Positions 1 to 8,049 of a stretch of DNA of 64,000 nt are shown piece after piece. Position numbers and translations under genes: made by a program. Source of the DNA: Streptomyces sp. AC555_RSS877 (GTDB lineage: Bacteria; Actinomycetota; Actinomycetes; Streptomycetales; Streptomycetaceae); contig NZ_JAGMUK010000216.1 of assembly GCF_019049245.1 (NCBI RefSeq), positions 156,726 through 220,725 of the forward strand, given 5' to 3'. How positions within the stretch are numbered: position 1 is the first letter of the stretch; every line of letters begins with the position of its first letter. The notes under the pieces were generated by a model. The model saw nothing but the letters and a program-made list of their open reading frames with translations, made no database searches and had not been told where the DNA came from.

Positions 1-852
1 TACGTGATCCATCTGCGCCCGCACGTCGTCCCACCGTTCGCCGTGCTCCCGCAGCACCCGCTCCGTCTCCCTGGCGATCCGCTCCGCCCGCGCCCGTGCC
101 TCCGCGACCACCTCGGCCGCCCGCGTCTGCGCCTCCTCCTGCCGCTGCCGCGCCGACGCCTCCCCGTCGGCGAACGCCTGCTTCGCCTCCGACAGGACGG
201 CCTCGGCCCGCGCCACCCGCTCGGCGGTGCGCGCGTCCAGCGCGGCCGCCCGCTCCTCCGCCTCCCGCTCGGCCTCCGCCCAACGCCCGGCAAGCTCCTT
301 GGCCTGCTCGTCGAGCATCGCGGTGGTGCGCTGCCGTACCTCGCGCAACGCCGCAAGGGCCTCCCCGCGGCCCTCCTTCACCTCGCGCCGGGCACCGACG
401 CGGATGTCGTCGGCCTCGGCGCGCGCCGCGAGCAGGCGCTGCCGGGCGCGTTCGTCGGCCTCGGAGCGTACGGCGTCGGCGTGCGCCTGCGCGGCCTCGC
501 GCACGGCGTCCGCGTGCTCCCGCGCCTCCGTCACAAGGCGCTGCGCCTCCTGCCGCGCGCCCTCCCGTACGGCGTCGGCCTCCTCCTGCCCGAGCTCGAA
601 GAGCCGCCGCGCACGCTCCCCGAGCGCCTCGTACGTCTGCGGAGCCAGCTCCGCCACGGTCTCCCGCAGCAGCGCCGCCTCCGTCTCCATCTCCCTGGCG
701 AGGACGGTGAGACGGGCGGCGCGCTCCCAGGCGGCGTCGCGGTCCCGGGAGAGGGCGCCGGCGTACGCGTCGACCTGTTCGGGACGGTAGCCGCGCCCCC
801 GAACAGCCATGACAGCCATGAATCCATGTGGCGCGACCGAAGCGCTGCTCAT
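1..852 (-). CDS. FilP-like coiled-coil protein ('cellulose-binding protein' family), 3' end cut by window
   Basis: The frame reads from ATG 852-850 to the window edge (284 codons, no stop), so the C-terminus is missing. A GGAGAGGGG stretch lies just upstream of the start. The N-terminus contains RGRGYRPEQVDAYAGAL, resembling the DivIVA-type motif that opens Streptomyces FilP/Scy-like filament proteins. The rest is Ala/Glu/Arg-rich with heptad character (EADAVREGARQEAQRL and similar) and reads as one long coiled coil. Proteins of this family are often named cellulose-binding proteins after FilP; a structural role in polar growth or cell envelope is known for FilP itself and only inferred here. 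There is no signal peptide or membrane segment. The opposite-strand frames over this region are compositional shadows. Confidence 0.8.
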   Translation of the reverse strand, partial: MSSASVAPHGFMAVMAVRGRGYRPEQVDAYAGALSRDRDAAWERAARLTVLAREMETEAALLRETVAELAPQTYEALGERARRLFELGQEEADAVREGARQEAQRLVTEAREHADAVREAAQAHADAVRSEADERARQRLLAARAEADDIRVGARREVKEGRGEALAALREVRQRTTAMLDEQAKELAGRWAEAEREAEERAAALDARTAERVARAEAVLSEAKQAFADGEASARQRQEEAQTRAAEVVAEARARAERIARETERVLREHGERWDDVRAQMDHV

Positions 853-1042
853 CCTGGAACCCCTCTCCGCCGAACGGACCCGAACCGACACGAACGGATG
901 CGACATGATGATTTCGCGGCCATCTTGATATATCGGACGGAAGTGTTCATAACGCGACACTCCGCGCGAGTGTCACGTTCCCAGGCCCCCAGTCCTCCCC
1001 GCTCCGTCCTCCCCGCTCCCCGGTCAGCCGGCACACGCGTAA

Positions 1043-1076
1043 GGGCCGGGCCCGATCACACGACCGGGTCCGGCCC
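1043..1076 (-). terminator. Hairpin terminator of the Imm35/SUKH-4 gene
   Basis: The arms 1043-1054 (GGGCCGGGCCCG) and 1065-1076 (CGGGTCCGGCCC) pair over 12 bp with one G-T mismatch around a 10-nt loop. It lies 38 bp past the stop of the minus-strand gene ending at 1114. No T tract follows, as is usual in Streptomyces. Confidence 0.6.
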
Positions 1077-1113
1077 TCACCGCGCGGAGCGCGTCCCGCT
1101 CAGCCGGGGCGCC

Positions 1114-3963
1114 TCACAGCAGCCCGTCCCACATCTGCTCCAGCAGCACCGACCACCAGCTCTCCGGCGAACCGAGCGCCGCCGGGTCGAGCGCGGCGAG
1201 CTGGGCCTGGAAGTCGACGGTCCAGCGTCCCGCCTGCTCCTGGTTCAGCCCGAACCGGAGCCGCCACATCCGGCCGAGCAGCGCCAGACACCGCTGGAAC
1301 TCGGGCAGCCCCGTGTTCACGAACTGCGGCGGTACGGGCGCACCGCCCGGCCCCGCTTCCACGGGCACCGCCACGATGTTCGCCGTGCCGTACTGCACGC
1401 AGATCGCCCGGCCGAAGTCGCTGCCCATGACGAGGTACGAGCCCGCGTCCGAGGCCGGCTGCACCCCGCGCTCGGCCGCCAGCTCCGCCAGCGTCGGCAC
1501 CGGCCGCCCCGGCTGGGCCTGCGCCCAGAAGAACGGACCCATGTCCATCGGCAGCCCCGCGACCACCAGCGAGTGCGCCACGACCGACGGCACGCCCTGC
1601 CGGGACACGGCCGCCTGCTCGAACCGGAACACCCCCGGCCCGAACGCGCCCGCCACCTCCTGCGCCACACCCTCCGGCGGAATGGGCGGCGCGGGCTGCA
1701 CCTGCGGCAACGGCGCCCGGATCGGGGCCGGGCGGGCAGGCCCGTCGGCGACCTGGTGCAACTCACCCTGGTGCTCTATGAGTTGCTGCATCCCCTGCTG
1801 CCGGCTCGCGTGATCCGTGCCGTACGGCGCGATGCTCGCGATCCTCGCCTGCGGCCACTGCTCCCGGATCATCCGCGCGCAGTACGCACCCGGCAGCTCA
1901 CAGGACTCCAGCTCCGTGTGCAGCTCCAGCACCTGGTCCGGCGGCACGTTCATCGCTCGCAGCTCGTGGAAGATCTGCCACTCCGGATGCGGGGTCCCCG
2001 GCGCCGAACGCCGGATCAGCTGCTGCTCGGAACCGTCCTGCGCGCGGTACCGCAGTACGGCCTGATAGCCGGGCCCGACGGTCGGCTGCCCCTGCTGCTG
2101 CGGATAGCCGTACGCCGCCGGCTGCCCCGGCACGGGCTGCCCGGGCGGCGGCATCGCACCGGGCGGCGGCATGCCACCAGGCGGCCGCATCCCACCGGGC
2201 GGCGGCATGGCGCCGGGCGGCATCGGCTGCGGAGCGCCGGGAGCTGCGCCGGGCGCGCCGGGGGCCGGCGGAGGCGGCGGCGGAGGCGCGCCGGGTCCGC
2301 CCACCGGAGGCCCGGCCAACATGGTCTCCGCGTGGTGCACGGCGCCTCGCGCACCCCCGGAAGAGCCCTGCGCACCGGGTGCACCGGGGGCGCCAGGCGG
2401 CTGAGGCCCGCGAGGCATGCCCGGCGCACCAGGGGGCTGAGGCGCACCAGGAGTACCGGGCGCCCCAGGAGCTCCCGGCGGCTGCGGCCCAGGCCCGCCA
2501 GGGCCCGTCCGCCCCGGATCGGCAAACATCGTGGCGGCATGGTGGACCTCGCCCGGAGGCGTACCGCCGGGCGGGGTCGGAGCACCGGGCGGAACCGGCG
2601 GACCGGGCGGATTCGGCGCCCCCGGAGCCTGCGGAGCTCCCGGCCCGCCGGCAGGTCCCTGAGGACCGTCGGGGCCAAGCGCCGACACCATCTGCGTCGG
2701 CACGTACCCGCCCGCCGGCGCACCCGGCGCACCGGGCCCGGTCGGCGCGGGCGGACCACCCGGACGCGCGCCCGGCGTCCCCGGGGCACCCGGCGGAGGC
2801 GGCGGGTTGGCCCCGGCGCGGCGCGGCGGAGGCGCCGCCTTGCTCGTCGCGGCGTCGGCGATGTCCCCGGCGTTCGGCGCGAGCGACCGCCCGCCCGGAA
2901 CACCGGCCCCGGCGGCCGGAGGCTGAGCAGTCCCGGCGCCACCCCCGGTCCCCTGCGGATAGCCGTACGACGACGGCGCACCCGGCGCAGACGGAGGCGT
3001 CGCACCGGGAGGCACACCCGGCCCACCCCCAGCCTGCGGATAGCCGTACGACGACGGCGCGGGCGGCGGAGGCGAATGCGGCGCCCCCGAAGGCACACCC
3101 GGCACGCCCCCAGCCTGCGGATACCCGTACGACGACCGCGCACCCGGACCGGTCGGCCCACCCGGAGCCCCGGCCCCCGGGGGGCCGCCCTGCGCACCCG
3201 GCGCGTTCGGATCGTCGACCGCCGGCGCGAACGCCGTCGGCGGAAGCCCGCTGCCGCCCGAGATCAGCGCCGTCTTGGCGTCCGGCGACGCGTCCTCGTC
3301 GTCGGCACCACTCAGCGGCGGCGCGAACACGGTCGCGGGCAACGGCACCGAACGGTCCTCACCGCCATCCCCGTTGGTGTCGGTCCCGGCCCAGGGCGTC
3401 GCCCCGGCGGGCACGACACCGGAAGGTCCGGCCTGCGTCCGAGGAAGCGCGTCACCGCCCCGGGACGCACCGCCGGCACCAGCCCCCGCGGAAGCGGCGG
3501 CCGGACCGGAAGCGGCGGCCGCACCGGAACCGGAACCCCCGGCACCGCCGGAAGCCGCAGCACTCCGCCGGTCCGGAATCCCCAACTTGTCCGCCGCCTC
3601 CTGCAACCACTCCGGCGGAGTCAGCAAGAACGACGTCTGATTCAGGTCGACCCGGGCCGCGGGAGCCGGCACCGCGTCGGCGACGGCATCCGCACGGCCG
3701 TACTCCTCCTCGTACCGGCGGATCACCTCGCCCACCGCCAGCGAGGGCCACAACGTGGCCTCCCCACTGTCCCGGGCGATGACCAGCCGCTGAGCGCCGC
3801 CGTCCGAACGCGGCCCGTCCGCACGGTCCTCGGCCCACACCACGAACCCGAGGTCGAACTCCCGTACCCGCACCTCACGATGCTGGTACGGCGGCACATC
3901 CCCGTTGATCCACTCTTCGGCGCGCTCCTGCGCCTGCGCAAACGTCACCATCGTCCAGCTCAC
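1114..3963 (-). CDS. Imm35 (YrhB) + Pro-rich linker + deaminase-like + SUKH-4 multidomain protein
   Basis: 949 aa. Residues about 1-95 read as a YrhB/Immunity-35 domain (A...AEEWINGDVPP, V.VREFDLGFVVW, GEATLWPSLAVGEVI..Y). Residues about 110-650 are a Pro/Gly/Ala linker with several SSYGYPQAGG-like repeats. Residues about 655-760 have a deaminase-like pattern: H659-P-E661, then TELESC (C688) and C695 in LPGAYCARM, so the usual CxxC is stretched to C-x6-C. Residues about 765-949 match SUKH-4 immunity proteins (GLPMDMGPFF, SYLVMGSDFG, FVNTGLPEFQRCLALL). The start overlaps the stop of the upstream WHH/SUKH-1 gene by 4 bp (ATGA), so the two are translationally coupled. No signal peptide is present. 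Whether the deaminase-like part is an active enzyme or an inactive decoy cannot be told; domain naming is by eye. Confidence 0.78.
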   Translation of the reverse strand: MSWTMVTFAQAQERAEEWINGDVPPYQHREVRVREFDLGFVVWAEDRADGPRSDGGAQRLVIARDSGEATLWPSLAVGEVIRRYEEEYGRADAVADAVPAPAARVDLNQTSFLLTPPEWLQEAADKLGIPDRRSAAASGGAGGSGSGAAAASGPAAASAGAGAGGASRGGDALPRTQAGPSGVVPAGATPWAGTDTNGDGGEDRSVPLPATVFAPPLSGADDEDASPDAKTALISGGSGLPPTAFAPAVDDPNAPGAQGGPPGAGAPGGPTGPGARSSYGYPQAGGVPGVPSGAPHSPPPPAPSSYGYPQAGGGPGVPPGATPPSAPGAPSSYGYPQGTGGGAGTAQPPAAGAGVPGGRSLAPNAGDIADAATSKAAPPPRRAGANPPPPPGAPGTPGARPGGPPAPTGPGAPGAPAGGYVPTQMVSALGPDGPQGPAGGPGAPQAPGAPNPPGPPVPPGAPTPPGGTPPGEVHHAATMFADPGRTGPGGPGPQPPGAPGAPGTPGAPQPPGAPGMPRGPQPPGAPGAPGAQGSSGGARGAVHHAETMLAGPPVGGPGAPPPPPPPAPGAPGAAPGAPQPMPPGAMPPPGGMRPPGGMPPPGAMPPPGQPVPGQPAAYGYPQQQGQPTVGPGYQAVLRYRAQDGSEQQLIRRSAPGTPHPEWQIFHELRAMNVPPDQVLELHTELESCELPGAYCARMIREQWPQARIASIAPYGTDHASRQQGMQQLIEHQGELHQVADGPARPAPIRAPLPQVQPAPPIPPEGVAQEVAGAFGPGVFRFEQAAVSRQGVPSVVAHSLVVAGLPMDMGPFFWAQAQPGRPVPTLAELAAERGVQPASDAGSYLVMGSDFGRAICVQYGTANIVAVPVEAGPGGAPVPPQFVNTGLPEFQRCLALLGRMWRLRFGLNQEQAGRWTVDFQAQLAALDPAALGSPESWWSVLLEQMWDGLL

Positions 3964-4949
3964 TCCCCCACCGACGAGACGGGAACAGACCGCGCGAACC
4001 CGCCGTCCACCATCAGGTTCGCCACCGTCTCCAACTCCGGCGGATTGCCCGCCAGCCGCGACAAGAACGCGTCGAAGTCGTCACCGCACGGCAGCAGCAA
4101 CCGCTCCACCCGCTGCGCCGGCGGCAACGAAGGATCCACGTCCCGGGCGTCGTCGTAGGCGCAGAACCACACCGAACCGGCCCGCTCGCCCTTCACCTTC
4201 ACCGCCAGCAAGCCGCCCTGCACGAAACCGACCGCCAGATAGTCCTTGGTCAGATGGTCACGCAGGCACTTGTTGACGTACACGAGGTCGTTGACCGCCG
4301 CCTCGTCCCGCACCGTGAAGAACGGCTGGTCGATCAGCAGACCCAACTCGGCGTCCAGCGCCGCGCCCACCGGCGCACACCCGCCCGCCGCCTTCAAAAA
4401 CGACCGGTACGCGCCCGGCAGCCGGTACCCGAGGTCCTCCTCGACGCCCAGCACCTGCGACTCCGTCACCGCCACACCCGACTTCGGCAGCCCGAAGTGC
4501 GCGGGACGCGTCTCCTGAAGCGGCCGCGTACCCCTCTTGTTCTGGTCCACCGCCGCCGTCGCGATACCGCCGTGATGCCGCAACAACGCCTTCACGTCAA
4601 CCGGCACCAGCTCCAGCCGCCGCGAGGTCGCCGCGTGATGCCACGTCCAGCCGTGCGGCGTCGCCACCGCGGGCACCGTGTCCCACAACTCGTGCCCCGT
4701 GGCCGCCAGGGCCGCGTTCGCCGACACGTAGTCCGTCAGCCGCAACTCGTCGACCCCGAAACCCTCCGGCGGATCGGCGATCTCCGCGACCGCACGCGCG
4801 TAGGGCGAGAAGTCGGGGTAGCCGTGCTCGTCCACCCGTACCCCTCTCGGGTGACGGGCCGCCCGGACCGGATCCGGGAAATGCACGACCTGCCCGGCGT
4901 AGGCCGCGTTCGGCGGCGCGGCTTGCTGCCCGAGCCGACCTGTCGTCAT
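3960..4949 (-). CDS. WHH-family HNH/Endo VII nuclease domain fused to a SUKH-1 (SMI1/KNR4) domain
   Basis: 329 aa from ATG 4949, chosen because AGGGGG sits about 10 nt upstream; an in-frame GTG at 4997 has no such site. The N-terminal half carries the signature of polymorphic-toxin HNH/Endo VII nucleases: a GYPDFSPYA motif at residues 44-52, then GWTWHH with W103-H104-H105 and the following LELVPVDVKALLRHHGG helix. This is the WHH subfamily. Residues about 160-310 are an SMI1/KNR4 (SUKH-1) domain (VLGVEEDLGYRLPGAYRSFLKAAGG, then GSVWFCAYDDARDVDP and LLLPCGDDFDAFLSRL). The usual toxin and immunity partners thus sit on one chain without a secretion signal. Known family biology: WHH domains cut nucleic acid and SUKH domains neutralise such toxins. 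Self-inhibition or an intracellular defence role is inference. Confidence 0.8.
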   Translation of the reverse strand: MTTGRLGQQAAPPNAAYAGQVVHFPDPVRAARHPRGVRVDEHGYPDFSPYARAVAEIADPPEGFGVDELRLTDYVSANAALAATGHELWDTVPAVATPHGWTWHHAATSRRLELVPVDVKALLRHHGGIATAAVDQNKRGTRPLQETRPAHFGLPKSGVAVTESQVLGVEEDLGYRLPGAYRSFLKAAGGCAPVGAALDAELGLLIDQPFFTVRDEAAVNDLVYVNKCLRDHLTKDYLAVGFVQGGLLAVKVKGERAGSVWFCAYDDARDVDPSLPPAQRVERLLLPCGDDFDAFLSRLAGNPPELETVANLMVDGGFARSVPVSSVGE

Positions 4950-5255
4950 GGCGGTTGCCCCCTGCGGCACTCTGGTACGACCCGTAACGACCACCATCGG
5001 CCACTACGCCCCGTAACGACTGTCTCGTCCGTCTCCACGCGTCGACCGCGCGGATCGCGGTGCCGACAGCCTATGCGGTACGACAAGACCGGTCACCGGG
5101 CACCGGTCAGCACCCCTCCGCTTCCGTGACCAGCCGTCACCCCGCCGTGACAGCCCGCCCAAACCCGGGCGTGTCGCACCGCCCCAGCTTCCGCAGCAGC
5201 CACGGCATTTGGCACTCTGTGTCGTCCGGGGGATGCTCGTGAGGGGATGACGATC

Positions 5256-5843
5256 ATGAACGCGACACAGACGGGACCACACCCAGGACCGCGACCAGGC
5301 ACGTCCGGCGACCCCCGGACCGTCCGGCACACAGGTCCGCACACAGGCCCGCACAACGGCACGTCCGGCGATCCCCGCATCGGCTGGAGCAGCACCGACA
5401 CCCCACACGCCCCCACCCTGCGCCACCGCCGCGACGGCATACTCCCCACCGTCGCCGCCGCACTCTCCGTACGCGGCGCCACCCTCACCGGCACCGCCGC
5501 CCGCGGCGACCAGCCCCCCGCCCTGCACCCCCTGGTCCAGGACTTCCTCGACAGCCTCCCCAGCGACCGGCGCGACCGCTTCACCGGCCGCTGCGCCGAA
5601 ACCATGCTGATCTCCCGCCACATCACCGCCATCGACGCCGCCCGCAGCAAACGCGCGGCCCGCAGACCGATGACCAACGGCGAGGCCCGCAGAGCCCTCA
5701 AACAGGCCAAACTCACCGCCAGACACATCCGCGAGGACGGCGACCCCCTGCACGGCAGCTTCGCCGCCCCCTGCCGCGCCTGCGCCGCCCTCAGCGCCCA
5801 CTTCGGCGTCCGCGTCGTCGACTCCACGACGACCGGCGACTGA
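5256..5843 (+). CDS. YwqJ-type nucleic-acid/nucleotide deaminase domain protein
   Basis: 195 aa from ATG 5256: GAGGGG at 5241-5246 gives a 9-nt spacer, while the ATG at 5247 abuts it directly. The first ~50 residues are low-complexity Gly/Pro/His/Thr with a repeated GTSGDPR. The C-terminal ~140 residues form a zinc-deaminase domain of the YwqJ toxin family: CAE at 113-115 in GRCAETMLISRHI, and a CxxC at 173-176 in APCRACAALSAHFGV. Both metal-binding elements are intact, so catalysis is plausible; the substrate is unknown. It is divergent from the WHH/SUKH-1 gene (about 300 bp apart) and is followed by a SUKH-3 gene, the expected toxin-then-immunity order. There is no signal peptide or export domain. 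Confidence 0.8.
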   Translation: MNATQTGPHPGPRPGTSGDPRTVRHTGPHTGPHNGTSGDPRIGWSSTDTPHAPTLRHRRDGILPTVAAALSVRGATLTGTAARGDQPPALHPLVQDFLDSLPSDRRDRFTGRCAETMLISRHITAIDAARSKRAARRPMTNGEARRALKQAKLTARHIREDGDPLHGSFAAPCRACAALSAHFGVRVVDSTTTGD

Positions 5844-6057
5844 GTCGATCAGGCACACCCCCACGTACAACACCGGGACGTCAACCACCGGAAGCACACC
5901 ACCCGGACGCACACCACCCGATGGGACACCACGGGGCGTACAAGACAGAACGCACCCCAACAGAACGCACATCATCGACAAGGCACCGGTCACGACCACC
6001 CCACGCCACGTCACCCCGACAACCGCGACCTCGACGATCTCGACGAACCAAGGGAAG

Positions 6058-6552
6058 ATGCACCCCGACCGCACCTCCACCACACGCTTCCCCGTACCCG
6101 TCGACGCCGCCCTGCGCGCCGCCGGCTGGCAACCCGGACGCTGGGACATAAAGCAGGCCGAAATCTGGGCCGACGCCCTGCGGGAACACGCCTCACCCGC
6201 CGGACACCGCCACGCCGTGTTCCCCGCCGCCGTCGAAGCATGGGCCGAATTCGGCGGCCTCCACCTCACACCCACCGGCCCCGGCCGCCAGATCGCCCCC
6301 GCCGAACTGCACCTCGACCCCCTGCACGGCCTCCACATGGCCCGCACCCTCGCCGACCTGGGCCGCGCCCTCGACACCGAGGTCTGCCCCCTCGGCGCAG
6401 AAACCGACACCCAGGCCCTCCTCGCCATCGACACCGAAGGCCGCGTCTACGCCCTCGACCACACCGGCGACTGGTACCTCGCCCCCGACCTCGACCAGGC
6501 CCTCGCCACCCTCGTCTCCGGCATCGAACCGACCCGCCTCACAGCAGGCTGA
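6058..6552 (+). CDS. SUKH-3 family immunity protein
   Basis: 164 aa, starting at ATG 6058 after AAGGGAAG. It matches SUKH-3 immunity proteins in size and pattern: FPVPVDAALRAAGWQPGR near the N-terminus, FPAAVEAWAEFGGLHL in the middle, then ELHLDPLHGLH and ALLAIDTEGRVYALDHTGDWYLAP before a short C-terminal helix. SUKH-3 proteins are single-domain antidotes that pair with many toxin folds. Its gene follows the YwqJ-type deaminase gene on the same strand with a 214-bp gap, so it is the likely cognate antidote (inference). Nothing suggests truncation. Confidence 0.82.
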   Translation: MHPDRTSTTRFPVPVDAALRAAGWQPGRWDIKQAEIWADALREHASPAGHRHAVFPAAVEAWAEFGGLHLTPTGPGRQIAPAELHLDPLHGLHMARTLADLGRALDTEVCPLGAETDTQALLAIDTEGRVYALDHTGDWYLAPDLDQALATLVSGIEPTRLTAG

Positions 6553-6570
6553 GACACCCGACCAACCGCA

Positions 6571-7881
6571 CTACGAGGCCGGAATCACCGCCGACACCCG
6601 GAAACCCCCCGCATCCGTCGGCCCCGACACGAACACACCACCCAACGCCACGACCCGCTCCCGCATCCCCACCAACCCGTTACCCCCGGACGGCAACCGC
6701 GCCGACGACGCCGACATCAGCTCCGGCGGCGGCTCGTTCTCCACCTGCATCGCGATCTCCGACACCCGATGCGCGAGCCGCACGTGCGTCTTCGCCCCCG
6801 CCGCATGCTTGTGGACGTTCGTCAACGCCTCCTGCACCACCCGGAACGCCGTCCGCTCGATCCTCGCCGCATACGACCGCGTCTCCCCCTCCACCGACAG
6901 ATCGACCACCATCCCCGCCGCGGCCGACTGCCCCACCAGCACATCCAGATCCGACAGACACGGCCCGTCCGCCACACCCTCGTCGTCCACCACCCGAGAC
7001 GCCGCCGCGGCCGCCGCCACCCCCACAGCCACCAACGGCACACTGTCCCGCCGCACGGCCGCCCCACCCGTACGCAACACCCCGAGCATCTCCCGCAACT
7101 CCGTCAACGCCTGCCGCCCCATGTCCCCCACCAGCGCGGCATTCCTCACCGCCTTCTCGGGATCCTTACGGGCAACGGCCTGAAGCGCCGCGGCATGCAC
7201 CACCATCAGACTCACCCGATGCGCCACCACATCGTGCATCTCACGGGCGATCCGCGTCCGCTCCTCGTTGCGAGCCCACTCCGCCCGCTCCTCGGCCCGC
7301 TCCGCAAGCAACTGAAGCTCCCGCTCCAGACTGTCCGCCCGCTCCCGCAAGCTCTCCATCAACCGCCGCCGCGCCCCCACATACAGCCCGAGAAGCAACG
7401 GCGGCGCGGTCAGGCCGATCGAGGTCGCGAGCGAGGCGAAGGGGACGAACCAGTCCCCCATCGTCCAGTCACCCTGCGCCACCCCCTGCCGCACCCGCAC
7501 GAACGTCACGATCAACGTCCCCACCAGCTGCATCCCCGCCAGGGAACCGATGATCCGCCGCGGCAGCTCGGACGCCGCCAGCGTGTACAGACCCACGATG
7601 CCCATCAGGAAGCCCATCCAGGCAGGCGTGATCGCGATCGCCACCAGCACGACGGCGATCGGCCACTTGCGGCGCAGCACCAGCACCGACCCGGCCAGGA
7701 CGCCGAACACCACCCCCGCGGCGTCCGGAATCCCCGCGTCCCGCGCGAACGGAACCCCCTCCACTCCACACTCCACCGCGGACGCCACGGCCAGACCCAC
7801 GTCCAGCACCGCACTGCGCCACCTGGCCCACCACCACGGCCCTCCCAAGGCCGTGGCATGTTCTTCCCCCGTCGTGGTCAT
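6571..7881 (-). CDS. NarL-type sensor histidine kinase, no adjacent regulator
   Basis: 436 aa from ATG 7881 (MTTTGEEH), with GGGAGG immediately upstream at unusually short spacing; the frame stays open further upstream but without typical coding character. Several hydrophobic segments fill residues about 25-190 (for example VVLVAIAITPAWMGFLMGIVGLYTLAA), so the sensor part is a membrane bundle. A coiled linker (RERADSLERELQLLAERAEERAEW) leads to a HisKA_3 helix with the phospho-accepting His in IAREMHDVVAHRVSLMVV. The ATPase N box is QEALTNVHKHA and a Gly-rich element is GGNGLVGMRERV. No response regulator gene lies next to it; the SUKH-3 gene ends 18 bp from its stop, convergently. Confidence 0.85.
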   Translation of the reverse strand: MTTTGEEHATALGGPWWWARWRSAVLDVGLAVASAVECGVEGVPFARDAGIPDAAGVVFGVLAGSVLVLRRKWPIAVVLVAIAITPAWMGFLMGIVGLYTLAASELPRRIIGSLAGMQLVGTLIVTFVRVRQGVAQGDWTMGDWFVPFASLATSIGLTAPPLLLGLYVGARRRLMESLRERADSLERELQLLAERAEERAEWARNEERTRIAREMHDVVAHRVSLMVVHAAALQAVARKDPEKAVRNAALVGDMGRQALTELREMLGVLRTGGAAVRRDSVPLVAVGVAAAAAASRVVDDEGVADGPCLSDLDVLVGQSAAAGMVVDLSVEGETRSYAARIERTAFRVVQEALTNVHKHAAGAKTHVRLAHRVSEIAMQVENEPPPELMSASSARLPSGGNGLVGMRERVVALGGVFVSGPTDAGGFRVSAVIPAS

Positions 7882-8049
7882 GCCTCCCAGCCTACGGGCG
7901 CCGGGCGCCCCTTTTCCGGTGAGTTTCCGCGACTGGCCTACACCACAGTCCGTGATCGAACGGCAACGAAACCGACCGATATCCCTCGAACTGCTGAATC
8001 GCTCACCGTTCGACTCCGGAAGATCGGATTCCGCCCGGACGGTATGCCC

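Noticed and set aside
2040..3140. Repeat array or CRISPR-like pattern in the Pro-rich linker DNA
   Set aside because: The repeats are codon-level copies of SSYGYPQ and Pro/Gly units in frame; there are no regular spacers.
4..4158. A 1384-codon open frame on the plus strand
   Set aside because: It is antisense to the FilP-like, Imm35/SUKH-4 and WHH/SUKH-1 genes; its Arg/Pro-rich translation is the usual shadow of high-GC genes.
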